DNA of 64,000 bases from CBDAUN01 sp965214615 (GCA_965214615.1 OZ243952.1:62001-126000); one strand, 5' to 3'; counted from the stretch's first letter, positions 1 through 9,331 are shown. Notes: a model not told the origin generated them from the letters alone. Program-made: numbers and translations.

Positions 1-423
1 GCGCCGGCTGAGTTCATGGGATCCTGGATTAGCCTGGCAGAGCGCATCCGATCCGATAAATATGCGTCGCAGGCGCCTGATGAGCTAGGCTTGGAACAGC
101 TGGAATTCATGAGCACCATGATGGATCGCATGGTTGATTTCCGCACCCGGCATCCGGAAATTGCAGACCGATGGATCGATATCAGGTTCTCTGACCTGAT
201 CAAGGACCCGATTGGCAGGGTGTCTCGAATTTATGACACGTTCGACTGGCCGCTGGAATCGAATACGCTTGAAACGCTGAATCAATGGCTCGTTGAGCAA
301 GCCAAGGAACGTGAGCGTCAAGTGCGCCATCAATATCGGCTTGCACAGTACGGATTGACACCGGCAATGGTGGATTCTGCGTTTGAAGGCTATTCAGAAT
401 TCGTAGAAAATCTGAACTTCTAG
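1..423 (+). CDS. Sulfotransferase family protein, C-terminal part (cut by window edge)
   Basis: The reading frame is open from base 1, so the N-terminus lies outside the window; the first Met visible is at 16. The roughly 140 residues left read like the C-terminal third of the PAPS-dependent sulfotransferase fold: a stretch 'RFSDLIKDPIGRVSRIYD' matches the part of these enzymes where a Ser/Asp segment precedes the helix that contacts the nucleotide, followed by a charged helix (KERERQVRHQY) and a short tail. The 5'-PAPS binding P-loop would be upstream and cannot be seen. The substrate cannot be inferred. The family call rests on overall similarity of this C-terminal pattern only. Confidence 0.6.
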   Translation, partial: APAEFMGSWISLAERIRSDKYASQAPDELGLEQLEFMSTMMDRMVDFRTRHPEIADRWIDIRFSDLIKDPIGRVSRIYDTFDWPLESNTLETLNQWLVEQAKERERQVRHQYRLAQYGLTPAMVDSAFEGYSEFVENLNF

Positions 424-540
424 CACACAAGTTCGTTTTCAGCGGATGCCGCGCGTTTGCTGCACCGGCCAGATGAGCAAGAATCAAAGACCGGCTGATT
501 TGGCGCGCATATGGCGCAATCCGCAATTGTGCTTTCTTTT

Positions 541-756
541 CTAGCCTCGATTATGCCGTTTCAGCAATTTTGCAATTTCCTGGGAGACCAGTTCCTGCAT
601 CGTGGAGTCCAGATCGAGTGCCAGCTGCTTGAGTGCCTTAATCTGCTCGGGCGACAGTTTGACGATCATAGCCTTGCGGTCGCGGGGCTTGACAGGTTCT
701 GCAGCCGATGGCGGATTGCGATGGTGTTGCGAATTTTCGAAATTAGATTGTGACAT
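541..756 (-). CDS. Small ribbon-helix-helix-like protein (possible orphan antitoxin or repressor)
   Basis: A 71-residue protein with a polar, disordered-looking N-terminus (residues 1-28) and then 'KAMIVKLSPEQIKALKQLA', which reads as a beta strand followed by a helix, and a second amphipathic helix ending in KLLKRHNRG. That strand-helix-helix layout is the pattern of MetJ/Arc-type DNA-binding antitoxins and small repressors. No toxin-like partner is clearly present: the only neighbour in the same direction is the short frame at 781-1038, 24 bases upstream. DNA binding is inferred from the pattern. It could instead be an uncharacterised small helical protein. Confidence 0.45.
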   Translation of the reverse strand: MSQSNFENSQHHRNPPSAAEPVKPRDRKAMIVKLSPEQIKALKQLALDLDSTMQELVSQEIAKLLKRHNRG

Positions 757-780
757 GTTGATTTTATAAAAGTTCCTGAA

Positions 781-1038
781 TCATCCAATTGTATAACTTG
801 CTGACTTTCGCCGCAGCTTTACCATTCGGTTCTTATTCGAGTACCTACTTCCATGCAGGGCAGACGCGGAATAAGCGACATACTGGCGGATGACCACCGG
901 ATCGGTCGCGAATTCTTTCAGCGCAATGACATCTGAGCCCCTCGCATCGATGTCAGTCAACAAGGCGGTCTTGTCGGTATCACCTTTTTTAAACGAAAGC
1001 AAACGATACTCGTGCTGAAAACATTGTATTTCAAACAA
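781..1038 (-). CDS. Hypothetical 85-residue protein
   Basis: An open frame of 85 codons immediately upstream of, and co-directional with, the RHH-like gene. The protein is hydrophilic and basic at its C-terminus (KNRMVKLRRKSASYTIG); I recognise no motif, signal peptide or membrane segment. The middle (residues 28-60) has normal amino-acid composition for a coding sequence, but the start lies in AT-rich DNA without a clear Shine-Dalgarno sequence. It may be a real small gene forming a pair with its neighbour, the remnant of a longer gene, or a chance frame. Confidence 0.25.
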   Translation of the reverse strand: MFEIQCFQHEYRLLSFKKGDTDKTALLTDIDARGSDVIALKEFATDPVVIRQYVAYSASALHGSRYSNKNRMVKLRRKSASYTIG

Positions 1039-1039
1039 G

Positions 1040-1427
1040 TATAAGCATCATTGCAATTTTTCTCGAAACCCTATTGAAATGCACACAGAAAATGAATATC
1101 TTGATATTATCCTATATTTATCATATTTTATATCTTCAGAAGATAACGATAGATTTAGCAAAATAACTGCAGGAAGCGGGTTTTGATGAAATTCAGATGG
1201 AAGTAAAATTTTAAAGTGATGGGCGCAGAATACGAGCGGTTCGACAAGACAGAAGGGAAGCGTTTCAAGCGACGACTGAACATACTTTTATGCACTGGCT
1301 TGACGGCAACCGAATTTGCGACACTCCGGGGGTCGGTTGACGGTCGCGGTATTTGCGATGACAGGATCGCAGTCGTGTCCGCTTGCCCTCACTGGATATG
1401 CACACGACAAGGCGTATAGTCAAAGCA
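1040..1427. other. Gene-free stretch with AT-rich core (1040-1215)
   Basis: The bases between about 1040 and 1215 are much richer in A and T than the rest of the window, with runs such as ATATTTATCATATTTTATAT, and hold no convincing gene. A short plus-strand open frame at 1216-1419 has no recognisable domain and no good start signal. The composition suggests a regulatory region for the minus-strand genes at 541-1038, or a scar of acquired DNA. I see no inverted repeats that would define an insertion sequence. Confidence 0.4.
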
Positions 1428-1682
1428 ATGGCCGAGACGAAGTGGGACGACCATGAACGAATACTATACGATCTGGGACGGCAGGTCTCCGTAGTGGAGG
1501 AACGCGTGGAAACCAAGCAGGCAGAATACAAAACAGACATTGCCATTTTAGGCGCACAAATGGCAAAAAGGGACACCGAAATAGAAAAAAGGCTTGCAGA
1601 AATGGCAAAAATGGATGTCAGACTGATCCTCGCCGTTTTGGGAATTGTCAGTTTAGCAGTCGCAATCCTGAAATTTTCCTAA
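1428..1682 (+). CDS. Coiled-coil protein with C-terminal membrane anchor
   Basis: An 84-residue product from the ATG at 1428; ATGs at 1383 and 1398 would add 15 or 10 residues, and none has a clear ribosome-binding site. Residues 1-60 are strongly charged with heptad-like spacing (MAKRDTEIEKRLAEMAKMD), typical of a coiled coil. The last 20 residues (LILAVLGIVSLAVAILKFS) form one hydrophobic membrane segment ending almost at the stop. The layout is that of a tail-anchored cytoplasmic coiled coil, as found in small DUF1640-like or phage-associated proteins. It has no neighbour that explains its role. Confidence 0.5.
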   Translation: MAETKWDDHERILYDLGRQVSVVEERVETKQAEYKTDIAILGAQMAKRDTEIEKRLAEMAKMDVRLILAVLGIVSLAVAILKFS

Positions 1683-2149
1683 ACCCCTTTCCGAAGATAC
1701 CACGCGGCCGGCTGAGTGGTCGTGGCAGGCGATTTGCCTTTCGCATCAAGATAGTGGCTGCAGTCGCGCCAAACCAGTGCGTCAAGTATTGCATCATCCA
1801 CAATTCGGACACGATTCCGGTGAATTCGTACGCGCGAAGATCAACCCGGGAACGGCGCAGACCGTTCGATCAAATCCCTCCAAACCGATTGACAGAAGAT
1901 CTGGAGTTGGCTTGGCTGAAATGTGGCAGCGCTTCTCGAACAAACATCCGATGTGTCGAAGCGGAGACCGGCAAGACAGGCTGCCGACAATTCAAAACCA
2001 AAACTCCTGATGCCCGAATCCGGTGCCTGACGCCGGAACAATTGGGTTGATCCAAGGATCAGGCCGGCTATTGCGCGGCTTTATCCCCAGCCTTTTGCCA
2101 ATCGCAAAATCCAGCCACGCCGCTGAGCTTGCGGACCGGCGGACGAATC
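1683..2149. other. Intergenic stretch without recognisable genes
   Basis: There is no open frame here with convincing protein content. A plus-strand frame at 1754-2050 gives a low-complexity, Arg/Thr-rich product with no domain. The stretch lies downstream of the panE-like gene, which ends at 2150 on the minus strand. I find no clear terminator hairpin. Confidence 0.4.
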
Positions 2150-3160
2150 CTAGGTCTTGGGGAATGCGCGCACGCACACGTTCTCATTGCGCACCGTATG
2201 GTCCAGCAGCCGGATCAGCGCGTAGACCGCGTCGATGTTCGGTGTCGGCACACCGGTCAGCTTCCCGAATTCAACCACCGTGCCAATCAGCCCTTCAAGC
2301 TCCAGCGACTTACCGACTTCGATGTCCTGCAGCATCGAGGTCTTGTGCTTGCCCACCCTCTCGGCTCCGCCGATTCGCCGCTCATTGGACAGGCGGATCT
2401 CGACGCCGAGCCGGGCTGCAATCTCCCGGCATTCGGTCATCATGGCATCGACAAGATCGCGGGCCGGCTGATGCTGGCAAATGTCCACCAGCGTCGCATG
2501 GGTCAGCGCACTGATCGGATTGAATGTCAGGTTGCCGAGCAGCTTGAGCCAGGTCTCTGCCCGTATGTCTTCAAGAATCACCGACTTGAAGCCCGCACGA
2601 TTCAAAACGTCTGCAATGCGCCGTGTGCGCCCGGTCTCGATCTTGTCAAGCTCCCCGACCGGAAAGCGCATGCCTTCAATATGCCGAATCACCCCGGGCT
2701 CTACGATTTCCGCAGCGGGATAGGCGATGGTTCCGAGTATGTTGTCCGCATTGATGCCGTTTTTCAGCACCCCGCCCGGATCGACAGATTCCACGGTACG
2801 GTTGTCAAACTGCCCGCCCATGCGCTGAAAATACCACCACAGGATGCCGTTTTGCACCGTAAGCAAAGTGGAGTCGGGGCCGAGCAGGCCGCTGACCTGA
2901 TCGACAATTGGGACGATCTGATGCGACTTGACTCCCAGAATGACCAGATCCTGTTCGCCGATTGACGCGATGTCGCTGGTCGCCTTGGCGTCCCGGGCAA
3001 CCAATTGCGCACCGTCGTTCATGATCAGCTTCAAGCCATTCGCCCTGATCGCCTCAAGATGGGGGCCGCGGGCGACAAAGGTGACATCCTCGCCGGCTTC
3101 GTGCATCCGCACTCCCATCATCCCGCCGATCGAGCCAGCTCCGACAACGCATACTTTCAT
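2150..3160 (-). CDS. panE: 2-dehydropantoate 2-reductase family (ketopantoate reductase)
   Basis: NADPH-dependent reductase of the ApbA/PanE family, which reduces 2-dehydropantoate to pantoate in pantothenate and CoA synthesis. The N-terminal Rossmann motif is GAGSIGG (residues 7-13). The family's NG pair is at 104-105 and the catalytic-type Lys lies in WLKLLGN (Lys206, Asn210). Length (336) is normal. A good ribosome-binding site, GGAGAT, lies 8 bases before the ATG. It is the last gene of the ABC importer run, about 100 bases after the second permease. Many PanE paralogues act on other 2-keto acids, so a role linked to the imported compound is as likely as pantothenate synthesis. Confidence 0.85.
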   Translation of the reverse strand: MKVCVVGAGSIGGMMGVRMHEAGEDVTFVARGPHLEAIRANGLKLIMNDGAQLVARDAKATSDIASIGEQDLVILGVKSHQIVPIVDQVSGLLGPDSTLLTVQNGILWWYFQRMGGQFDNRTVESVDPGGVLKNGINADNILGTIAYPAAEIVEPGVIRHIEGMRFPVGELDKIETGRTRRIADVLNRAGFKSVILEDIRAETWLKLLGNLTFNPISALTHATLVDICQHQPARDLVDAMMTECREIAARLGVEIRLSNERRIGGAERVGKHKTSMLQDIEVGKSLELEGLIGTVVEFGKLTGVPTPNIDAVYALIRLLDHTVRNENVCVRAFPKT

Positions 3161-3262
3161 GTTGGGTATCTCCGATTAGAAACGCATAGATTTTATCAGA
3201 CAAATCAGCCCGTGCAGCCGTATCGCACCGCGCCGCAACCGCAAAACGCAATAGCCGCTTTT

Positions 3263-4129
3263 TCAGTTTCGCGTGGCACTGTCTCTTTGAACGAGTATCG
3301 ACAGCAGAGCCAGCAGGCCGGAACCGGCCATAAGAAAAAACGATACCGCATTCAGCACCGGCGTTGATCCTACCTTGTGAACCCGATTGAACATCGTGAT
3401 CGTCAAAGGCGCCTCGGATCCGACGAGAAACAAGGTGGTATTGAAGTTTTCGAATGAGACCAGAAACGCGACAATGCCGGCTGCAATCATCGCTGAGCGT
3501 AAAAACGGAAGCGTGACTGTCCGCATGACTCTGGCTGTGCTGGCTCCCAGATTCAGTGCCGCCTCCTCCATTGCAATGTCGAATTTCTTCAGCTTGGCGG
3601 CGATCACCAGCGAGGTAATCGTCGTGGTAAACGAAATCTGCCCCATCACCACCAAAAAGATGCCGGGCCGAAGCAATTCAATCTCCAGATTGAATCGATC
3701 TTCGATGCCGTTGGCCGCAGTGCTCGCAAGCACGAGAATCGAGATGCCGAGAATAACGCCGGGAATGACCAGCGGCACGATCATAAGAATATAAAAGAAA
3801 TTCTTGCCGGGAAAATCCTTGCGTACAAATAGGAATGCATTGCAAGTGCCGATGAACACTGTCAGCAGCGACACCATTACCGCAATGATGAACGAATAGT
3901 ACAGGCCGCTAAGCAGGCGCCGGTCGTGAAACATGCCGAGCTTGGGCTCGGTCTCGCCGAAAAACCAGCTTAGCGTAAACCCTTGCCACGGAAGCGACGG
4001 AAACAGCGAATCGTTAAATGCGAAGGTTCCGGCAGAAATCAGCGGCGCAGCAAGAAAGACAAAGAATGCCAGCACATAGGCCCGGTAGGCCGTCCGTCCC
4101 GGATCGAATCTGTGCTTGCGCATCAGCAT
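3263..4129 (-). CDS. ABC transporter permease, PotC type
   Basis: Integral membrane subunit of a polyamine/opine/2-aminoethylphosphonate-class importer. It has about six hydrophobic segments (first at residues 15-40). The cytoplasmic coupling loop reads 'EEAALNLGASTARVMRTVTL', the conserved EAA motif that contacts the ATPase. It is 288 residues, usual for PotC-like permeases. It lies 10 bases after the partner permease and follows it in the operon. Met1 and Met3 are both possible starts. The substrate cannot be read from the sequence. Confidence 0.85.
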   Translation of the reverse strand: MLMRKHRFDPGRTAYRAYVLAFFVFLAAPLISAGTFAFNDSLFPSLPWQGFTLSWFFGETEPKLGMFHDRRLLSGLYYSFIIAVMVSLLTVFIGTCNAFLFVRKDFPGKNFFYILMIVPLVIPGVILGISILVLASTAANGIEDRFNLEIELLRPGIFLVVMGQISFTTTITSLVIAAKLKKFDIAMEEAALNLGASTARVMRTVTLPFLRSAMIAAGIVAFLVSFENFNTTLFLVGSEAPLTITMFNRVHKVGSTPVLNAVSFFLMAGSGLLALLSILVQRDSATRN

Positions 4130-4139
4130 CGCGCGGCGC

Positions 4140-5006
4140 TCAAGTCTTGGTGACCGTGTTGGCCAGCGTCTGGCCGGTCAGGCGAAGCCCGAGCCAGACG
4201 ACAACAGAGGTGAATGCCAGCAGCAGCATGCCGAAAGCGGCGCCGGATTCCCAGTTGTAGCGGGTGATGAACTGATCATAGATTTGCTCTGTAAACCAGC
4301 TTGAATTCTTGCCTCCAAGCAGAATCGGGGTCAGGTAGCTGCCGGCCGTCAGCATGAACACAATGATGCAGCCTGAAGCGATGCCGGGCATCGCGTACGG
4401 AACGATGATGCGCCTAAGCACCGTGGTGCCGCGGCCGCCGAGATTGTAGCCCGCCTCGATCATCGAATTGTCCATGCCGTCGAGTGTCGATGCCAGCGGC
4501 ACGATCATGAACAGGATCACCGTATACACCAGTCCGATGACTACTGTTACATCGTTGTAGAGCATTTCAACCGGCCCGCTGGCCAGCCCGGTCCACTGCA
4601 GAATGCCAGAAACGACACCGGTTTCGCGAAGCAGCAGAATCCATCCGAATGCACGGATCAAATCGCTCACCCAAAGCGGAATCAGGCAGACAAGAAACAA
4701 GGCGCCGCGCATTCTCGGACCGGCGATCTTGGCAATGTAATATGCAATCGGAAAGCCGATAGCCAAAGACAGCACCGTCACAAGGAGCGACATCGAGCCG
4801 GTTCTGATCAAGGTGTTCCAGTAGATCGGCTCATTGAAAAATTCGATATAGTTGCCCAGGCCCAGTTCATAGACCCGGGGTGCAACCTTCTCGCGCAGCG
4901 ACAGAATCACCATGCCGACATGGGGAAGAAGGATCAGCAGGACAATCCACAGCGCGAATGGCGCGAAAAGCAGAAAAAGCGACAGGCGCCGGATGTCCCT
5001 TTTCAT
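4140..5006 (-). CDS. ABC transporter permease, PotB type
   Basis: First permease of the importer, 288 residues, with a membrane segment right after the N-terminus (LFLLFAPFALWIVLLILLP) and about five more. The EAA coupling loop is visible as 'IEAGYNLGGRGTTVLRRIIV', and the C-terminus ends in a final hydrophobic helix. It would pair with the PotC-type subunit to form the heterodimeric channel. It sits 9 bases downstream of the ATPase gene. Confidence 0.85.
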   Translation of the reverse strand: MKRDIRRLSLFLLFAPFALWIVLLILLPHVGMVILSLREKVAPRVYELGLGNYIEFFNEPIYWNTLIRTGSMSLLVTVLSLAIGFPIAYYIAKIAGPRMRGALFLVCLIPLWVSDLIRAFGWILLLRETGVVSGILQWTGLASGPVEMLYNDVTVVIGLVYTVILFMIVPLASTLDGMDNSMIEAGYNLGGRGTTVLRRIIVPYAMPGIASGCIIVFMLTAGSYLTPILLGGKNSSWFTEQIYDQFITRYNWESGAAFGMLLLAFTSVVVWLGLRLTGQTLANTVTKT

Positions 5007-5015
5007 AGTCCTTCG

Positions 5016-6161
5016 CTAGGCGGCAAAGCACATGGTCTGCTCGCAGGACCACACAAGCCGTACATTTTCCCCGGCGCGCAAGTCTTGCGAACCGCCAGTC
5101 AAAACGATGTCCGCCTCGATGAGCTGGTCATTGGAGCTTCGCACCAGTGCACGGCTGTTCGCGCCGTTAAATAGCAGGCTGTCCACCACGCCAGAGATGC
5201 TGTTGCGCCCTTGTCCGATCGGCGGCGAAGACTCGCTGTGCCGTTCGACATGGATGAATTCGGGCCTGATGAAGATCTCTACCGGATCCGAGGCGCCCGA
5301 AGGCTGTCCGCCATACGGATTGGCAAGCATTTCAAACCCGTCGGCTGTCCTGACCCTGACCGCATCCCCGGCGCTGCCGACCGCATTGCCCGACCAGCGG
5401 TTGCTGTCGCCGACAAATCCGGCGACAAACGCCGAACGCGGAGCGTGGTAGAGTTCCTGCGGCGTCCCGACCTGCTCGAACCTTCCCTGGTTCATGATCG
5501 CAACACAATCCGACATCACCAGGGCTTCGGACTGATCGTGCGTGATATAGATGAACGTAGTATCGAATTGATGCTGAAGCAGCTTAAGCTCAATTTTCAT
5601 TGCCTCGCGCAACTTCAAATCGAGTGCGCCGAGCGGCTCATCGAGCAACAGGACATCCGGGTCGAGCACCATGCATCTGGCCACCGCGATACGCTGCTTC
5701 TGTCCGCCTGAGAGCTGATGGATTTCCCGCTCGCCGACGTCCGGCAACGCGATCCGTTTCAGGACGCTGTTGACGCGCTCGTCGATTTCGCCTTTACCGA
5801 CGCCGATGCACCTGAGTCCGTAGGCAATATTCTCGTAGACGTTCATCATAGGAAAAAGCGCCAGGTGCTGAAACACCATCTTGACGTTGCGCTTGTTCGG
5901 AGCCGTTGTCAGCACCGACTCGCCCTTGATGCGGATGTCGCCCGAATCGGGCTGCTCGAATCCGGCAATCATTCGGATCAGCGTAGTCTTGCCGCAGCCG
6001 GACGGCCCGAGAATTGAAAAGAAGCTGCCGCTTGGTATTTCGAACGAAACGTGGTCAACAGCAAGAATCTGGCCGAACGTCTTGGATATGCCGATGCACT
6101 CCAGATCGACAGAGGCCGGGTTTGCCATGGGAAGACCGTCGAACGACGTGGATAGGGACAT
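5016..6161 (-). CDS. ABC transporter ATP-binding protein, PotA type
   Basis: Cytoplasmic ATPase that powers the importer. Walker A is GPSGCGKTT (residues 52-60), the signature is LSGGQKQR and Walker B is LLLDEP followed by LGALD. The C-terminal third (about residues 240-381) is the regulatory TOBE region found in PotA/FbpC-like subunits. Length 381 fits. The second Met (residue 12) is a possible alternative start. Gene order binding protein, ATPase, permease, permease is typical of spermidine/putrescine-class operons. Confidence 0.88.
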   Translation of the reverse strand: MSLSTSFDGLPMANPASVDLECIGISKTFGQILAVDHVSFEIPSGSFFSILGPSGCGKTTLIRMIAGFEQPDSGDIRIKGESVLTTAPNKRNVKMVFQHLALFPMMNVYENIAYGLRCIGVGKGEIDERVNSVLKRIALPDVGEREIHQLSGGQKQRIAVARCMVLDPDVLLLDEPLGALDLKLREAMKIELKLLQHQFDTTFIYITHDQSEALVMSDCVAIMNQGRFEQVGTPQELYHAPRSAFVAGFVGDSNRWSGNAVGSAGDAVRVRTADGFEMLANPYGGQPSGASDPVEIFIRPEFIHVERHSESSPPIGQGRNSISGVVDSLLFNGANSRALVRSSNDQLIEADIVLTGGSQDLRAGENVRLVWSCEQTMCFAA

Positions 6162-6224
6162 GGCGCGCCGGTGCGCCTGCTGGCGCAGGCTGCACAGCGC
6201 GCCGAATGATCAGGCTAGCTCAAA

Positions 6225-7301
6225 CTAGCCGCCTGTGGCAGCCTTGATTTTTTCCAGCGCCTTGCCTTCCATGTCCTCGATGCCCGGAGGAATGTTGGCG
6301 AAAAACTGCAGATTCGCCACATCTTCGGCGGTGAATGCGGCATTCACAGCGGCCATCTTGTCAGCCGGGAGCAGTTCCTGGCCATTTTTCACCGCTGCAA
6401 TTGCACCGGAGCTCGCAGACATGATGGTCACGTTCTCCGGACGCAGGACAAAGTTGATCCACTTGTATGCGGCATCATCGGCCTTGCCCTTGCGCGGCAG
6501 CGTGAAAGTATCGATCCAGGTCAGTGCGCCGGTTGACGGCGGAACAAACACGATGTCCGAATTCTGGGCATAGATCCGGTATGCCGTGGAATCCCAGGTT
6601 TCCGAAGCGACTATCTCTCCGGACAGCATCAGCGCGGCAAGATCGTCACCACCTTTCCAATAGGCCTTGACGTTGTCCTTGCACGCGATCAGCACGTCTA
6701 CGACTTCATCTAGAATCCTTTGATACTCATCCAGGTCGGCATAGGCGGCGAAAGGATCGTAGCCCAGCGAAAACGCGGTTCCCAGCAGAATCGTGCGCTT
6801 CAGGCGCATTGATGTCTTGCCTTTGTATTTCGCATCGCACAGGTCCGACCAGTGCTCGAAGTCCGACGCTTTCGACTTGTCGGCCATCAGTCCGGAAGTG
6901 CCCCACTGGTGCGGCACAGAATAGACTTGTCCGTCGATGGTGGTGTTCGCCTTGGTCCCGTCCAGATGCACTTGCGACATGACGGAAGTGTCGATCTTCG
7001 ACAAGTCCAGCGGCTTGTAGATGTCGTATTCCAGCTGAGCCGCATGGACGCGGTCGTGGCTGGGCTGGGCCAAATCGAACCCGGCGCCTCCGGTAGCGCG
7101 CAGCTTGGCAATCATCTCCTCGTTATTCGAAGGGGTGACCTCGACGGTAATATCAGGATTCTCGGCTTCGAACTTCTGAATCAGTTCGTCGGGTGCGTAC
7201 GACCCCCACGTGAGCAAGCGCAGCGTTTCGGCCTGCGCGATTGAAGCTGCGCCAAGCACCAGGGCTGCAGCGACAGTTGTGATCATTGTCTTAGTTCTCA
7301 T
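6225..7301 (-). CDS. Periplasmic solute-binding protein, PotD/PotF class
   Basis: Extracellular substrate-binding component and first gene of the importer operon. It has an N-terminal signal peptide (residues 1-24, ending AQA before ETLRLLTWG). The first mature strand, 'LRLLTWGSYAPDELIQKFE', matches the start of PotD/PotF-type proteins. The ATG at 7301 has a strong ribosome-binding site AGGAGA 8 bases upstream. About 60 bases separate it from the ATPase gene. The family binds polyamines, but related members bind opines, aminoethylphosphonate and other amines, so the ligand is open. Confidence 0.85.
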   Translation of the reverse strand: MRTKTMITTVAAALVLGAASIAQAETLRLLTWGSYAPDELIQKFEAENPDITVEVTPSNNEEMIAKLRATGGAGFDLAQPSHDRVHAAQLEYDIYKPLDLSKIDTSVMSQVHLDGTKANTTIDGQVYSVPHQWGTSGLMADKSKASDFEHWSDLCDAKYKGKTSMRLKRTILLGTAFSLGYDPFAAYADLDEYQRILDEVVDVLIACKDNVKAYWKGGDDLAALMLSGEIVASETWDSTAYRIYAQNSDIVFVPPSTGALTWIDTFTLPRKGKADDAAYKWINFVLRPENVTIMSASSGAIAAVKNGQELLPADKMAAVNAAFTAEDVANLQFFANIPPGIEDMEGKALEKIKAATGG

Positions 7302-7575
7302 TCTTGCATTCTCCTACATTGGTCAGTAATTAATTTTTTTCTGGCAAGCCGGTATCGAAACCCTTGGACAGCCAGGTTTTTTCGCCGCGACTCCGGCGTA
7401 GCCTGGGAGTTGCAGCGAAAACCAGGATGGTCATTTTATATGCAAGTCCGCAGGCAACAGATGAATTCTTGGATATGGGTCATTGGATTTTCCGACGGGA
7501 GTGTCAAAACGCCAAGGATGCATTCGTGAGCAGGCTTGCGGCAAACGGCGGCCGTGCATTGGCCCTGCCGAAGAT

Positions 7576-8403
7576 TCATTGCATGCGGTCGTTGAAAAAC
7601 TCGGGAAACATCAAGGGTTCAAGCCCGTCGTATCGGAACTTCATTTGCTGGCCGCGCCACAAGGGGACAATGTCGTCATTCGGATTATCGCCTTGGGAGG
7701 CATTGGCAACGCCAACTGAGGCAAAGTATCCGATCTTGCTCATTGTGTAGAGGTTGCGAACCATTTCCTTGACATTTTTGGGTTGAGATGCGCGAATTTC
7801 AGGAAATTTGGCAGTAGACACCACAACCCACTCGAGAGTCTCGGACTTTCCGATAAACCATATGGAAGGGTTGACCAACGGATTGTCGTTGCAGCCCATA
7901 ATTTCGTAATTATTGTCATGCAAATATCCAGAAACAGTTTCAATGCCAAGATTATAGATTTCCCAGTCGGTCATCTGAATCAGTTCGTCGGTGACCACGC
8001 TGGGAGGATCAATCGATTCACGATTCTTCGATTGCATTAGCCCCCAGCCAGGCAGCTGCGCTTTCCATTGTCCGTGCGGCCCACGCCTGACCATCGGAAG
8101 AATGCATGGCCATCCTCCGTTGCCTTCGGCAACAGCGGTGAGACCGTTTCGGTGGCCGGGAAATTCGCATTGCTGATCGGCATCCTCGATGCGGATGTAG
8201 AAGTTCTGGTTGCCGATGCGAAATGACAAGTGCTCCATATAGGGAGGAAACGGATGCGCTCTGAGATGGACACAATGCTTCACGTCGTCCGTGTTCATTT
8301 TCAGATACGGTTCCAATTGGCGATTCAGGTGATCGCCCGCTGCTTTCCAGCATTCCATAAAGTCCGCACTGGGACTGCTGATATCAATGTCGTAAAGTGG
8401 CAT
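7576..8403 (-). CDS. Conserved-looking protein of unknown function
   Basis: A 275-residue soluble protein without signal peptide or membrane segment. It is rich in aromatic residues and Asn, with motifs such as HPFPPYMEHLSFRIG, GGWPCILPMVRRGPHG and NPLVNPSIWFIGKSETLEWV. The codon use and composition look like a real gene, and the frame is uninterrupted. I do not recognise the family. The gene stands alone, upstream of and co-directional with the ABC importer operon, separated by 274 bases. It does not resemble a transposase, nuclease or regulator. Confidence 0.6.
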   Translation of the reverse strand: MPLYDIDISSPSADFMECWKAAGDHLNRQLEPYLKMNTDDVKHCVHLRAHPFPPYMEHLSFRIGNQNFYIRIEDADQQCEFPGHRNGLTAVAEGNGGWPCILPMVRRGPHGQWKAQLPGWGLMQSKNRESIDPPSVVTDELIQMTDWEIYNLGIETVSGYLHDNNYEIMGCNDNPLVNPSIWFIGKSETLEWVVVSTAKFPEIRASQPKNVKEMVRNLYTMSKIGYFASVGVANASQGDNPNDDIVPLWRGQQMKFRYDGLEPLMFPEFFNDRMQ

Positions 8404-8698
8404 TTCTATATCAATCTCATTTGAAAGGAAACTACAGGATGTCTGTCAGAAAACCCTAATATAACCCCAACCGCATTGTTTCCATTATTTTAGGAACTTC
8501 TGCATGATTTGGATTTGGTCGGATTCTTGCGCCTTCGGGGCGTTTTGCCGGCAGCCCGATTCCCATCGCCATCACCGGCGCTGAAAGGGCAACCACAATA
8601 GGCTGTGTCCGGCAGTTCAACCGGTTGCTGCGCCGCCGGACAATGCAGGCGCGACCGCATCCACGCATATCAATTCGATTTGGGCGCGCGCCGGAAGC

Positions 8699-9331
8699 TC
8701 AATTCTTGCATGCAACCATCAGCCCGTCACGCACGGTCAGCAATACATTCGTGACACGCGGGTCCTGTTGAACGTGCCGGTTGAATGCATGCAGCGCCTC
8801 GGAACTTTCGTCATCCGGATTCAGCACCTTGGAACTCCAGAGCACATTGTCGGCAACGATGATGCCTCCGGAGCGGATCATCGGGACAATCATTTCGTAA
8901 TAGGCGCAGTAATTGACCTTGTCAGCATCGATATAGGCCAGGTCGAAATGCCCCGTCAAGCTGCCCAGGGTTTCCAGAGCCGGTCCAATTATGATCTGTA
9001 TCTTGCCGCCCGCTTCGCTTGAGTCGAAAAACGACCGGGCAACCGTCTGGCGCTGCGGGTCGATATCCAGCGTGATCAGTTCTCCGTTTTCAGGCAACGC
9101 TTCGGCCATTGCAAGCGCCGAGTATCCGGTATACATCCCGACTTCAAGAACACGATTGGCTGCGCACGCGTGAATGAGCAGCTGCAGGACCGCGGCCTGC
9201 ACCGAACCGGAAAGCATCTGCGAAGACTCGGAGTTTTCGATCGTCCAGCGGTGAATTTCTTCGGCCTTGGCCGAGTGCTGCCGGGTGTGCGCCTGGGCAT
9301 AGGCGGCAACGGCGTCGTCAATAAAGTTCAT
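8699..9331 (-). CDS. Class I SAM-dependent O-methyltransferase (caffeoyl-CoA/catechol type)
   Basis: A 210-residue methyltransferase from the ATG at 9331; an ATG at 9358 would add nine residues. The SAM-binding motif I is VLEVGMYTGYSALAMAEALP, with the acidic ribose-binding residue in LITLDIDP and the metal/substrate site in DLAYIDADK followed by DNVLWSSKV, all hallmarks of Mg-dependent caffeoyl-CoA-like O-methyltransferases. Bacterial members methylate catechols or other small hydroxylated compounds; the substrate here is unknown. It is divergent from the amidotransferase operon that begins at 9687. Confidence 0.85.
   Translation of the reverse strand: MNFIDDAVAAYAQAHTRQHSAKAEEIHRWTIENSESSQMLSGSVQAAVLQLLIHACAANRVLEVGMYTGYSALAMAEALPENGELITLDIDPQRQTVARSFFDSSEAGGKIQIIIGPALETLGSLTGHFDLAYIDADKVNYCAYYEMIVPMIRSGGIIVADNVLWSSKVLNPDDESSEALHAFNRHVQQDPRVTNVLLTVRDGLMVACKN

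Noticed and set aside
2129..2965. A 278-codon plus-strand frame antisense to panE
   Set aside because: The opposite strand encodes a complete PanE-like reductase with its own ribosome-binding site; the plus-strand product has no recognisable fold.
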